Below the pieces are notes generated by a model. That model was not told the origin of the DNA. It saw nothing but the letters and a program-made list of their open reading frames with translations, and ran no database searches. A stretch of DNA of 64,000 nucleotides from Thraustochytrium sp. TN22 (Eukaryota; Sar; Bigyra; Thraustochytrida; Thraustochytriidae), in assembly GCA_013306675.1 (NCBI GenBank), contig JABLUY010000027.1:124001-188000 (forward strand). Reading direction: 5' to 3'. Below, piece by piece: positions 37,119-47,003 of this stretch (position 1 is the first letter of the stretch; each line of letters opens with the position of its first letter). Made by a program: the position numbers and the translations under genes.

Positions 37119-38891
37119 TTAGGGGCAGGACTGCGAGGACGCGAGGTCGGTCAGCATCGGCAAGAGCTCCATGCCGCACTCCGCGTGCTCAAGGCTGTTG
37201 CTGAAGTCAAAGTCGTTCCACTCCTTCTCGAGCGCAAGCGGCTCGAGCAGCTGGCTGTCGAAGCCGGAGCCGCACGCCGACGTGGAGGACGACGATGCGA
37301 ATGGCCCGCACACCGCAGGCCAGCTGTTGAGCGAGTTGAGGCGCCTGGGGCGGACGGCATTGGCGCTCGAGCAGCTCGTGAGCGAGTTGAGCCGCGAAAA
37401 CATCCGAGGTCCGGCGTCCACAAAAATCGGATCGGCCGCACACTGCTCTGTGCCGACGCTCGTAGCCTCCTCGACCGCATCGCACGTGCCGCGCGAGTCG
37501 GTATCCGAGCCGTCGCCGTGGTCATCCTCCGGCTCGTTCATGCTGCACGGCGAGCACGCCTCCTCCACAACCCTGTTGTTGCGAATAATGATCTTCGTCG
37601 TGCGCGGCGGCGTTGCCGGAGCCACAGTCCGTGATTGGCGTGGCGGGCTCGGCGGAAGCGCGGCCTCGTGCCCTTCACTTCGCGGCATCGGGCTCGCTTG
37701 CGGCGCCGGGCTCTCGTGCAAGACCGGACTCGCGCGCCGCATTGGGCTCTTGTACGGCTCTGGCCTCGCGTGCGCATCTGGGCTTGCGTGTTCCTCCAGC
37801 CGTGCACGCTTGGCCTTGCCCTTTTCCTTCTTGACGACGACCTCAAAATCGTCCGCGTCGTCCCACACCTCCTCCTCCACCTGGCGAATGCGCTTGAGCC
37901 GCTCCTCGGCATGGCGCGATGCGACGCGCTTCTGGAATGGGGCCAAGGCGGTCGTGCCACACGTCGTCGGTGTTCGAGTGAATGGGGCGGGCTTTGGGAC
38001 GTCACTGCTGCAGAGAGCGTCGGTCGCCGACGCCGACTGACCCTTTGAGGCGACCATCTCGCGGTAGGCCGTGGGCTTGAGCCTCTTGGGCTCGGCCTTC
38101 TTTGCCGAAGGCTCCTCAGCCGGGGGCGGCAGGGCCTGCTGGTGCGGCCGCATGCGTGACGCGTTGCTGGGCAGCGGCTTCGGGCTCTCCGTGTACCACG
38201 AAGGCTTGGCCAGCGTCGGGAGGCTGTCGAGCGGCTTCTGGTCAAGGTCTGGATAGCCAAAGCAAGGGTTCTCGTCGGGCTGGATGCGCAGAAAGTCGAG
38301 CAAACTCGTCTCGTAGGCTTCCGCGCACTCTTTCGAGCGCAGGCGGGCCGCGTGCAGCGAAAGGAAGGCCTCAATGCGCTCATGCACCTCTGCGCGGCGC
38401 GCGCGCTCGACGTTGCGGTGCACAGCGCGCAGCATGCGGCGCTTGGTCAGCACGAGCACCGGCTTGGCGGTCGCGCCCCGGATGCCCGGGTGGTTCGTGG
38501 TGATGGTGAGCGCAAAGCTGCCGTGCTTGACGTGCTTGGAGCAGACGCCCTGGACGCGGAAGAACGCGCGGCCCACCAAGTTGTTGCGCGAGAGCGTGCT
38601 GGTGGACCGTCTCTCGCGTAGATCCAGAAACTTCCCCATGTTGCGCCCCAAGGGCGACTCGCCGCCCTTGAGCTTTAGCCCGAACGTGAGCTCCACGTCG
38701 CCCAGCTCCTCCAGCGTCGCCGCATCCTTGACGCGCAGCACGAAGCCCACCACCAGCAGGTACGTCTGCTTCGGCCCCTCCGCGTTACAGAACACCGTCT
38801 CCGGCTGCGCCACGACCTCCACGCGTCCCAGCTCCGCCTCCGCCTGCGCCGCGGCCCCGCCGCGCGCCTTTTGGCCCTGGCGCCGCGCCAT
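37119..38891 (-). CDS. Unrecognised 590-residue protein
   Basis: I do not recognise this protein. Residues about 15-200 look like a folded domain rich in beta strands: TYLLVVGFVLRVKDAATLEE, VELTFGLKLKGGESPLGRNM, NLVGRAFFRVQGVCSKHVK and GSFALTITTNHPGIRGATAK, followed by helices with RAEVHERIEAFLSLHAARLR. The rest is disordered, with basic patches (KKEKGKAKRARLEE, a possible nuclear signal), Ser/Pro-rich repeats of the type YKSPMRRASPVLHESPAPQA, and an acidic, aromatic C-terminus (EKEWNDFDFSNSLEHAE) that could be an activation tail. The plan resembles a nuclear regulatory protein, but that is inference. The start at 38891 (MARRQGQKARGG) is the first ATG before the domain; the frame upstream is Arg/Gly-rich. 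Codon use matches the real genes, so I am sure it is coding. Confidence 0.8.
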   Translation of the reverse strand: MARRQGQKARGGAAAQAEAELGRVEVVAQPETVFCNAEGPKQTYLLVVGFVLRVKDAATLEELGDVELTFGLKLKGGESPLGRNMGKFLDLRERRSTSTLSRNNLVGRAFFRVQGVCSKHVKHGSFALTITTNHPGIRGATAKPVLVLTKRRMLRAVHRNVERARRAEVHERIEAFLSLHAARLRSKECAEAYETSLLDFLRIQPDENPCFGYPDLDQKPLDSLPTLAKPSWYTESPKPLPSNASRMRPHQQALPPPAEEPSAKKAEPKRLKPTAYREMVASKGQSASATDALCSSDVPKPAPFTRTPTTCGTTALAPFQKRVASRHAEERLKRIRQVEEEVWDDADDFEVVVKKEKGKAKRARLEEHASPDAHARPEPYKSPMRRASPVLHESPAPQASPMPRSEGHEAALPPSPPRQSRTVAPATPPRTTKIIIRNNRVVEEACSPCSMNEPEDDHGDGSDTDSRGTCDAVEEATSVGTEQCAADPIFVDAGPRMFSRLNSLTSCSSANAVRPRRLNSLNSWPAVCGPFASSSSTSACGSGFDSQLLEPLALEKEWNDFDFSNSLEHAECGMELLPMLTDLASSQSCP

Positions 38892-39709
38892 GCCGCGCTC
38901 CTGCCGCGCTCCGGCGCCGCGCGCGCGCGCCTCCTGCGCCTGCCTCGCCTCGCCTCGCCTCGCCTCGCCTCGCCTGGCCCCGCCTCGCCGCGCCGCGCCG
39001 CGCCTCGCCGCGCCTCGCCGCGCCTCGCCGCGCGCGGCCTCTTGCTTTGCTGGGCTGTCGCTCTCGCTGCCTGGGTTTCGTGTTTGCCGCGCGCGCGTTG
39101 TGCCGCCGCGGGGCGCGCCGCGTTTGAACCCAAGTTTGTTTCTCCGGGTGGGGGCGCCCCTGCCCCCTGCGCCGCCAGAGGGCGGCAGGGGGGGAACCGC
39201 GACAGAACGCCCCGGGCCTGGTTTCGCCGAGGGGGCCGGTGCGCCGTGTGGGCGCCGTCCGCCGCGGAGGTGGCCTGGGCGAACGGCGCCACCGCAAGCA
39301 GAACGACCCGGACTCAGGCTGCAGTGGCAGCGCGGCGCAGCGGCCGGGCGGCGCGCGGGGCGGCCCGGGGTCAGACGCCGGCTGCGTGCGTGGTCTGCGC
39401 TGCTTTGGATGCGCTGCGCTGGAACGAGCGAGCGAGCGAGCGACGGCCGCGTCGCCCAAGGGGCTCGCTGGCGGTTGCGCTGCTGGCTGGCTGGCTGGAT
39501 TTTTCTGCACTTGTTTTCGAGGCGAGGCGAGGCCGTGAGCTCGCCCGTGGCGGGGCGTGCCTGGGCGCGCCTGGGCGGCCCGGGCCGCGTGCCAGGAAGG
39601 TGCACGTGACGGACTCGGTCGACGGGCTTTGCGCTTACAATTTCTTCCCACTTTTTAGAAGCGCTCTGGCGTGGCCTGCCCCTACGTGGCTTGGCGCGTA
39701 CGTGGGGAG
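38892..39709. other. GC-rich upstream flank of the unrecognised gene
   Basis: It carries a GCCTC/GCCGC pentamer run (38945-39030), a hairpin-capable sequence CCCCTGCGCCGCCAGAG...GGCGGCAGGGG (39156-39190), and a short (CGAG)n run (39424-39442). No gene is recognised. Confidence 0.6.
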
Positions 39710-40320
39710 AGTTCGCTCGCGCAGTGGGCCGCGCTCGGGCCAGGCCCGGGCTGGCGCTGCGAAACTTCCCTCTCTCTCATGTCAAGCAACTGCAAGGCAC
39801 ATCGGAATCTTACTTGCATTCGTGTGTGGTTGCATGATACAGAGTACTCGCAGAGGTCGCAATTCCTTGATGGCTTGAGCTTGTGCGAATCGCTTCGCTT
39901 CGCTTCAGATCATTGTTGGCGGCCTGCGGCGGCCATCCTCCTCGTCCTTGTCCTCCTCGTCCTTCGCGGGCCGCCATCCTCCTCGTTCTCGTCCTCCTCG
40001 ATTTCGCTCGCGCGCTGGGCCGCGCTCGGGCCGCGCTCGAGCCAGGCCCGGGCTGGCGCTGCGAAACTTCCCTCTCTCTCTTTCTCTCTCACATGTCAAG
40101 CAAATGCATGGCACATCGGAATCTTACTTGCATTCGTGTGGGGTCGCATGGGCTAGGATACAGAGTACTCGCAGAGGTCGCATTTCCTTGACGACTTGTG
40201 CTTGTGCGAATCGCTTCGCTTCGCTTCAGATCATTGTTGGCGGCCAGCGGCGGCCATCCTCCTCAACCTCGTCCTTCGCTGGCCGCCATCCTCCTCGTCC
40301 TCGTCCTCCTCGTCCTTCTC
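39710..40320. repeat. Tandem duplication of about 300 bp beside the PP2C-kinase stop codon
   Basis: Two copies lie in direct order. CAGGCCCGGGCTGGCGCTGC occurs at 39741 and 40043 (302 bases apart), and CACATCGGAATCTTACTTGC, GAATCGCTTCGCTTCGCTTC and CATCCTCCTCGTCC blocks recur at matching distances. The copies differ by small insertions and substitutions. The second copy ends at the TGA of the gene at 40321, so on the minus strand the array forms its 3' flank. Confidence 0.9.
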
Positions 40321-43300
40321 TCAAAAGTTCTCGAACCAGACGCCAGGGGCAGCCTCGGCGGAGCCCGAGTCGATGGTCTCGCCGCGCGGGGTGGGCGTTG
40401 CGAGAATGTCGTGCAGAGCAGCCTGTGCGGCGTCGCGCAGAGGCGAGGGCGTTGTGCCCGCGCGGATGGCGTCAAAGTCGACGCCGGAGAAGAAGGGGTG
40501 GCGGCGCGTGTCGTCGAGGTTGGCAAGACGTTTGGCCGGCTGCGGCTGGAGCAGGTCGTGCACGAAATCGCGCGTGGCCTGCGAGAGGGACTTGGGCAGC
40601 TGGAGCGAGTCGGGGTCAAAAGAGGTGATCTGCGAGAAGAGGTCGGACTCGTTGAAGGGCAGAGAGGCGGTGAGCATCTCGTAGGTGAGGATGCCAAGCG
40701 CCCAAAAGTCAACCTCGAGACCGTGGCCGGCGTTGAGGACCTGCTCGGGCGCGACGTAGCCCGGGTCGCCGCACATGGTGAAGGTGCGGATGGTGGTGTC
40801 CTCGAGGTACTTTCCGCAGCCAAGGTCGGCGAGGCTGACGTAGCCGTCCTCGTTAAGCATGAGCGTCTGCGGGTTGACGGAGCGCGCGAGGATGCTGTGC
40901 TCGTGCAGGCGCTCCAGGATGATGACGATGTTGGCGGCCACGAAACGCACAACGTCCTCGCTGAGCGGCTCGGACATGAAGTCATGGAGCGGGCCGCAAA
41001 TGACGCCGGCCAGCGCGACGTGGAGGGCGTCGCGGCCGACGAAGGTCTTGAGCACCGGGTAGACGGGCGCATACGCGGACACCGCGTTCGCCTCGGCCTT
41101 GGCGGCCTCGTGGTGCGCGACGCCAAGCGCAGCAGCGGCCTTGGCGGAGGAGTTGCTGGGCGTGCGCAGCAGGGCGCTCTTGCTGTTGGCGCGGGAGATC
41201 TCGGCGACGAGCGCCGGAAGCTCGGGCACCGAGGCGATAGGCAGGAGCGCGCGGTCGCGGAGCGGCATGCTCTCGACCTTGGCGGCCTCGATGGGCGCGC
41301 GCAAGAAGGATTTGAGCGTGCAGGGCGGAGCGGCGCCATTGAGGTGCACGATGCGGTAGACGGTGGTCTCACTGGTGTGCACGAGCGCCTTGGGCGTGAC
41401 GTCCTCGAGCGGCGTGGCGAAGTCGATGCCGAGGGCGGCGCAGCGCGACGGCATCTCGGAGGCGGCGAGGCTCTCGAGCTCTCGCTTGCGGCCGTGGCGC
41501 GCAATGATGGTGGAGAGCGGCCCAAGGACCTGCTCGAAGGAGCGCTTGCTGATGTAGAAGCAGGTGGTCTTGCCGACCGCCAGGACGCTGGCGGCGCGCG
41601 GCTCGGCGTTGAGGAGCGCGCGCTCGCCAAAGTAGCCGCCGGCGCGCAGGCGCATGACCTCTTTGCCAACGGCCGGGTCGAAGTCGGCGTCGTCCTCGGG
41701 GGCGCCAATGAGGCAGCGCACCTCGCCGTCGCGCACGATGTACATGGTGTCGCCCACGTCGCCCTGGCGGATGATGGTGTCGCCGTCGTGGTAGGTGACC
41801 TCGGAGACCTGGTCCGCGAGGCGCTGGAGCTGGCCCTTGCCGAGGGACTCGAGAATCTTGACGCTGCGCAGCACAGTGATGAGCTCCTTGTTGGGGCGCT
41901 TGATGAGCACGCGCCGAAAGGTCTTGCGGCCAAGCGCCCAGAGATGGCCGTCAGTCTTGGCGACGACCGAGGCGGCGCGCGGCTTGGAATACATGAGCGC
42001 GAGCTCGCCAAAGGAAGGGTTGCCGACGTTGCCATCGCGCGCCACGTAGGTGTGGACCTTGTGGACCTCGTCGCTGCCGTCCTGGCGCAGAAAGCAGTCG
42101 TAGTCGCCGGAGCCGACGACGTAAAAGTTGTCGCCGTGCTCGCCCTGCTCGATGATGGTCTCGCCAGCCTTGACGTCCTTATGCTCAAAGGCGGCCAGCA
42201 CCTCCTCGAGCTGCATCGGGTTGAGGTGCTGGAAGAGAAAGTTGGTGGCGATGGCGGACTTGATGGCATCGAGCTCCTCGGCAGACTTGCGCGCGGGCGC
42301 GCCGGCGCCGGCGTCGGCGCCCTCCTCGTCCTCGGCGGCCTCGTCCTCCTCCTCGATGACGGCCGAAGCCTCGATGAGCGCGCGCTTGACGCGCGACATC
42401 TCGCGGCGTACGGGACGGTTCTGCTTCTCCATGGCGAGCAGCGCATCGTAGTTGCGGAAGGAGCCCGTCATGCGCAGGTCGTCCAAGCGCGGTGACGGCG
42501 TGCCGGAGAGAACGGCGCCGGCATCGACCTCGTCGGCGCGCGCCGACCCGACCGCGCTGCCGCCCTCGTGGTCCGTGAAGATGACGATGGCGGTGATGTC
42601 GTCGGTGCGCACCTCGTAGTGCAGCCAGAGCTTGTACGACTCGGTGACGAGCGCACGCGCCGCCTCGTACGGGTCGGTGAACTTGGTGACCATGTCCACA
42701 ACGGTCTGCGAAGAGAGGAACTCAAAGACGCCATCGCTCGCGATGACCACGAAGCGGTCGCGCGGCAGCACGCGGCGGCGCAGCACCTCTGGGTTGGGCA
42801 CGCAGCCGATGGACTCGGCCATCTCGTCGCCCAGGCTGCGCGTGAAGGCCACGCCCGGGCAGCCCTTGTTGGGCAGCCAAAGCCGCGGCGGGTCCCCGCC
42901 GTCATCCTCCTCCTCGCCCCAATCCTGCGCGTTTGGGTCGTACGGCTTGAAGCCCTCCAGCTGGTCCATGGTCATGACCACGGCGCCTGCTGACTTGCAG
43001 CGCTCGCGCTCATCCGCGCGATACGGCGTCTGGTCCGCGCTCAGCGGCTGCGCCACGATGCGGCCGCCACCCATGTCGGTGGCCAGGACAGCGCGCGAGT
43101 CGCCCACATTTGCCACGACGAGCTCGTCGCCCACGAAGAGCACCGAGATGCACGTGGTACCGGCGAGTGTGTCGTCAAAGTACGTGGGGCCCTTGCGCTT
43201 GCGCTTCTGCTTGTGCATCTCCTTGTTCACCTTGACCAGGGACTCCTCGAAGGCTGTCTCGGGCCCGTCGCGCAGCTGCGGGTGGCCCACCATGTACTTG

Positions 43301-43743
43301 CAGAATTTGTCCACGGCGAAGGTGCTGCACTCCGTGCCGTAGCGCCCGTGGCCGTCGAAGACACCGAACAGGCTCAGCTCGGGGTGGTCCGGCCCGAGGT
43401 CTGGTGCAACCAGCAAATTATCCTGGTTCTTCTTGCTCAGGTCCTCCGGGTAGAAGCCGCTCTGGCACACCCAGCCATAGCGCAGCTTCATGATGTGCTC
43501 GCCTGCCTTGCTCGCCAGCTTGCGCGACTGCGCGCCCTCCGACGATCGTGTGCGCCCGGACACCTCCAGCCTGCTGATGGCCAGGAACTTCTCGTCCTGC
43601 GTCAGGCCATCCTCCACGTCCGGCTCGGGCGCTGTGCACTTATCCAGCGTCTCCGGGATGAGCGCCGTCGCCAGATCCTCCGCGCTCGTCTTGGCCGCCT
43701 TGAGCTTCGACACCGGGATGGGCTCTGTGCGCTGCGCGTCCAT
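40321..43743 (-). CDS. PP2C phosphatase / two cyclic-nucleotide domains / kinase-like fusion
   Basis: This 1,140-residue protein joins four modules. A PP2C phosphatase occupies about 85-400: LFGVFDGHGRYG, VANVGDSRAVL, FTRSLGDEMAE and VVIASDGVFEFLS supply the metal-binding aspartates. Two cyclic-nucleotide domains follow (about 515-765) with phosphate cassettes FGELALMYSKPRAASVVA and FGERALLNAEPRAASVLA; both keep the Glu and Arg, and the PRAA form matches PKA regulatory subunits more than PKG. The C-terminal kinase-like domain keeps a DLG and GDPGYVAPEQV, but the catalytic loop reads LARSVNPQTLML, with no HRD aspartate, so phosphotransfer is doubtful. The same architecture is known in plants (At2g20050 type) and other protists. 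The start is the ATG at 43743; the frame continues 15 codons to a non-ATG codon, so an extra 5' exon is possible. Confidence 0.92.
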   Translation of the reverse strand: MDAQRTEPIPVSKLKAAKTSAEDLATALIPETLDKCTAPEPDVEDGLTQDEKFLAISRLEVSGRTRSSEGAQSRKLASKAGEHIMKLRYGWVCQSGFYPEDLSKKNQDNLLVAPDLGPDHPELSLFGVFDGHGRYGTECSTFAVDKFCKYMVGHPQLRDGPETAFEESLVKVNKEMHKQKRKRKGPTYFDDTLAGTTCISVLFVGDELVVANVGDSRAVLATDMGGGRIVAQPLSADQTPYRADERERCKSAGAVVMTMDQLEGFKPYDPNAQDWGEEEDDGGDPPRLWLPNKGCPGVAFTRSLGDEMAESIGCVPNPEVLRRRVLPRDRFVVIASDGVFEFLSSQTVVDMVTKFTDPYEAARALVTESYKLWLHYEVRTDDITAIVIFTDHEGGSAVGSARADEVDAGAVLSGTPSPRLDDLRMTGSFRNYDALLAMEKQNRPVRREMSRVKRALIEASAVIEEEDEAAEDEEGADAGAGAPARKSAEELDAIKSAIATNFLFQHLNPMQLEEVLAAFEHKDVKAGETIIEQGEHGDNFYVVGSGDYDCFLRQDGSDEVHKVHTYVARDGNVGNPSFGELALMYSKPRAASVVAKTDGHLWALGRKTFRRVLIKRPNKELITVLRSVKILESLGKGQLQRLADQVSEVTYHDGDTIIRQGDVGDTMYIVRDGEVRCLIGAPEDDADFDPAVGKEVMRLRAGGYFGERALLNAEPRAASVLAVGKTTCFYISKRSFEQVLGPLSTIIARHGRKRELESLAASEMPSRCAALGIDFATPLEDVTPKALVHTSETTVYRIVHLNGAAPPCTLKSFLRAPIEAAKVESMPLRDRALLPIASVPELPALVAEISRANSKSALLRTPSNSSAKAAAALGVAHHEAAKAEANAVSAYAPVYPVLKTFVGRDALHVALAGVICGPLHDFMSEPLSEDVVRFVAANIVIILERLHEHSILARSVNPQTLMLNEDGYVSLADLGCGKYLEDTTIRTFTMCGDPGYVAPEQVLNAGHGLEVDFWALGILTYEMLTASLPFNESDLFSQITSFDPDSLQLPKSLSQATRDFVHDLLQPQPAKRLANLDDTRRHPFFSGVDFDAIRAGTTPSPLRDAAQAALHDILATPTPRGETIDSGSAEAAPGVWFENF

Positions 43744-46172
43744 GATCCCGTCTGGCTGCACGTCCTCCGCGAAGAACTTTTCCGGCAACTCTGCAGCGCC
43801 TAGCTACGCTCGGCCCGCCGGGCCTGGCCTGCCTCGGCCTGCCCCGGCCTGTCTGCTTGGCGCGCGCGCGCGCCGCCGCCGCCGCTACCGCCGCCGCTAC
43901 CGCCGCCGCCGCGCCCGCGCAGCGCAGCGCAGCGCAGCGCAGCGAGAGCGACCGGGCTTGCGCTGCTGCCTCGCGCGCGCTTCGGCGGCAACGAGATCAG
44001 CGCACGAGGCCGAGCCAGCTAGCTACTAGGCCTAGCTAGAGCTGTGCTGCTTGCTCTTCCTCCGCGCCGCAGCGCCTCGGCGACTGCTCGCCCGCCCGCC
44101 CGCCCTTGCGTCGCCCGCCCGCTCGCTAGCTTGGGCTCCTACGCAGGCGCCTCGCTCGCCGCGCGCCTCCCGCTCGAGGTCCGCCGCGCAGCCGCGCCGC
44201 GCCGCGCCGCGCCCCGCCGCGCTGCGTCGCGTCGCGCGGAGTTGGTTGGGTGGATGGATCCTGGCCAGGCGGAAAGCACCGCCGCAAGGCTGAGCTGACG
44301 CCGCCGCCGACGCCGCGAAGCGAGCCCGAGCGGCTCGCGCCGCAAGGAAGCTAGCTCTGTCTCTCGGCTGCGCGCCGCGCTGCAGCGCCGGCACGCGCGC
44401 CAGCCCTCGGCGCCCGAGCCCGAGCCCCGCCGCGCTGCTGTGGCTGGCCGTCTGGTCGGCGATGCAATTTCGAAAGCGGCGCGGCACAGCACCAAGACAG
44501 CCCGCGTCGCGCTGCGACGCGACAGCCGGTCGGCACTGGCTGAAGACAGACAGTCAGGGCGCTGCCAGCTGAGCTCGACTCCACGCCGGGAACGCGGCCA
44601 AGACGCAGGCAGACAGGCTGCCTCAGGCAGGCAGGCAGGCGCGCAACCTCAGTTCCGCGCCAGGCAGCTTCCGTTCAAATTTTCAAACCACTTGCCGCCC
44701 GGCCGCGCTAGCCGGCCGCCACTGGCCGCGCTGCCTTGCAGGCTGTTGCTCCGCGGACTCCGCGCCGCCTGCCCGCGGCGGCCGCCAACCGCTCGTTGCG
44801 CCTCCGCGGCTCCTCGTTCGAAGAACTTGTCAGTGAGGCCTGCAGGTCCGAGTCTGCTGTCTGCCAGTCACGGTGGCGTCTGCTCCAATGTTCTCCGCGA
44901 CCAACTGCCATCACCAGCCGCGGCACTGGCCAGCGCGCTGCAGAGTGCAGAACTCAGCCTGAGCCGGACACGGACAGCCGGCGCGGACTCGCGCGGACTC
45001 GGCGGCCTCCGAGTCTCGGCTCCTCAGGCTCGGCAGCGCAGGAAAACAGAAGGAAAACAGAGCTTCGAAGCGAAGACCCGCCGCGACCCGGGAAGCGCCG
45101 CCGCCGGCCAGCACCGCGGCCAGGCGCGACCAGGCTGCGCGCGGGCGGGCCTGGTCAGTGCAGAGGTCGCCGCCGCACTGCCGCAGCGCAGCAGCACTCG
45201 CCGCGGCGCGTGAACGGCTTCGAGACGCGCCGGACGCCGCCGGATGCGGCCGCTCGGCCGCCGGACTATGCGAGGATAGGCCGCGCGGCCGCGGCGCGCT
45301 GCGTTTTCATGTTGAGCTGCACTGCGAACGCCATCACCGGCATCCTGGCCAGCCACCTGATCAGTGCCACTGTGCCAGGCTGCCAGCCAGAGGCGGGCGA
45401 GGCGGGCGGCGGTTGGGTGGTGGATGGATGATGGATGATGGTGAGAGCTCCAATTGGCAGGGGACGACCGGTGGCGGCGGCGGCTGGCAGATGGAATCAC
45501 GGCGGGACCTCGAGGGATTTATTAGCAGCGTCCTCTTGACTCCGCAGCACGCGGATGGCAGATGCAACGATGCGTCGGCTGACTCGGCTCCGAGTCCGAG
45601 TCCGAGGTCGTGCCGGTGGTGGCGGGCGCTTCCTTCCTCGCGGCCTTGGTGATGCGAGGCTTGGACCGTCCCTCCGTCCAGAATGAAGCTTGGGTGGAAG
45701 CAAACGTCGCGAGAGCTAGCTAACTTACGTCAAGTCTCACGAAGCAGCCAGGAAGGCAAGCGCGCACTGGCCCAGTTACGCTCAAGCGCGCTCAACGCCC
45801 TCAAATGTCAGCCCCAGAGCCATGGCCACTGCAAGGCGAGCTCTAGGCGAGCTCTGGCAAGCAAGCACTCAGAGTCAGTGCTCACGTCTGACAGCTGCCA
45901 TCATCACAGCTTCGCTTGGCCGAGCACATCTCTCGACCTCGAACCGGGCGGCCAGCTCGAGCTGAGTCGAGCAGCACAGCAGCACAGCAGCACGTCGATG
46001 CTCTCGCTCTGCTCGTGCCTCCAGTGCCGCCGCGCCGCACCTTGCGATGACGTGTGAGTGAGATCGCTTCGCTTGGCAATGCCTTCGTGCAAAGCTCGGT
46101 CGCGCGCAGGCAGGCAGGCAGGCAGGCAGGCGGGCGGGCGGGCAAGCGCGCGCGCGAGGCAGGGCAAGTAGG
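43744..46172. other. 2.4-kb gap upstream of PP2C-kinase and methyltransferase genes
   Basis: This is a divergent spacer. It has GCAGC (43917-43945) and GCCGC runs, CAGGCAGG runs (44600-44640, 46108-46140), and many frames of biased composition. Two short stretches look mildly protein-like: plus 45310-45430 (MLSCTANAITGILASHLISA...) and minus 45522-45700 (KPRITKAARKEAPATTGTTS, then DSDSEPSQP). Neither can be tied to a gene model. Otherwise nothing is recognised. Confidence 0.5.
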
Positions 46173-47003
46173 ATGGCGGTGAAGCAGCGCAAGAAGCAGC
46201 AGGAGGGCGGCGTCGCGGCGCAACCGGCGGCGGCGCAGGCGGCCGTCAAGAGCGACGATGCTGCCGCGGGCCCGTACACGGACCGCGTGACGCAGGCCGG
46301 CCTGCTGGCGGTGCTGGCGGCGCCGTGGGCAATGCTGGTGGCCCTGGGCGAGGAGACGCCGCAGGAGCTGGCGCAGGGCCTGGTGCGCGACCTGCGGCTC
46401 GAGCAGGCCGCCAAGGAGCGCGGCTTCCTGGACGATCCGCGCTTCTGGGCGGTCGTGGCCGCGCTTGCCACGCCGCACCTCTTCTACCTCATCGTGTGGA
46501 CGAATGCGTCCGTCTTTTACCGGCTGGCCAAGCCGCTCGGTGAGCCCTTCCAGGTCTTTGCCATGATGGCGCACGCCATCAAGGCCTTCCAGGCGTGTGC
46601 CTTGGCCGTCTGGTACTTTGGCGCTGACTACTGGCTCAACAAGGACAACCTCATGGCGCTGCCGCAGGACGCGGTCGCCTTTATGGCGGCACGCAGCAAC
46701 GCGCAGCTCCTGCTGGCCGGCGAGCTCTTCTTCCTTGGCCAGCTCTTCAACGGCGGCGTGTACCAGAGCATCGGCGAAGCCGGTGTGTATTACGGCTGCC
46801 GTCTCGGCCAGACCGTGCCGTGGGTCTACGGCTTCCCCTTTAGCGTCGTGCCGCACCCGCAGTACCTCGGCGCCACGGTCTCCATCTGGGGTGGCGTTGT
46901 GCTCTGTGCGACCTCGTTTTCGGTCGCCGCGGGCATTTACGCCATTGGCCTCATCATGACCTTTTACTACTTTTTCTCCTCCATGGTCGAGCAGCACCTC
47001 TGA
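46173..47003 (+). CDS. Phospholipid N-methyltransferase (PEMT-like) membrane protein
   Basis: This 276-residue integral membrane protein has hydrophobic helices near 42-58, 91-109, 125-150, 177-193 and 232-270. The segment VYQSIGEAGVYYGCRLGQTV, then PWVYGFPFSVVPHPQYLGAT and VSIWGGVVL (196-244) is the conserved core of the phosphatidyl-N-methylethanolamine/PEMT family, including the HPQY element near the S-adenosylmethionine site. These enzymes methylate phosphatidylethanolamine derivatives to phosphatidylcholine in the endoplasmic reticulum or mitochondria-associated membrane. The form here resembles the version seen in algae and stramenopiles more than the animal enzyme; this is from memory of the family and not checked. 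The first 35 residues are Lys/Gln/Ala-rich. The ATG at 46173 is the only sensible start. It converges on REXO4 across a repeat-filled gap. Confidence 0.82.
   Translation: MAVKQRKKQQEGGVAAQPAAAQAAVKSDDAAAGPYTDRVTQAGLLAVLAAPWAMLVALGEETPQELAQGLVRDLRLEQAAKERGFLDDPRFWAVVAALATPHLFYLIVWTNASVFYRLAKPLGEPFQVFAMMAHAIKAFQACALAVWYFGADYWLNKDNLMALPQDAVAFMAARSNAQLLLAGELFFLGQLFNGGVYQSIGEAGVYYGCRLGQTVPWVYGFPFSVVPHPQYLGATVSIWGGVVLCATSFSVAAGIYAIGLIMTFYYFFSSMVEQHL

Noticed and set aside
40198-42495. 765-codon open frame antisense to the PP2C-kinase gene
   Set aside because: Same composition effect; no family motif, while the minus strand has clear PP2C and cyclic-nucleotide motifs.
44440-45213. 257-codon plus frame in the 43.7-46.2 kb gap
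   Set aside because: Composition is Arg/Ser/Ala/Gln-rich without ordered segments, and codon third positions are not biased as in the real genes.
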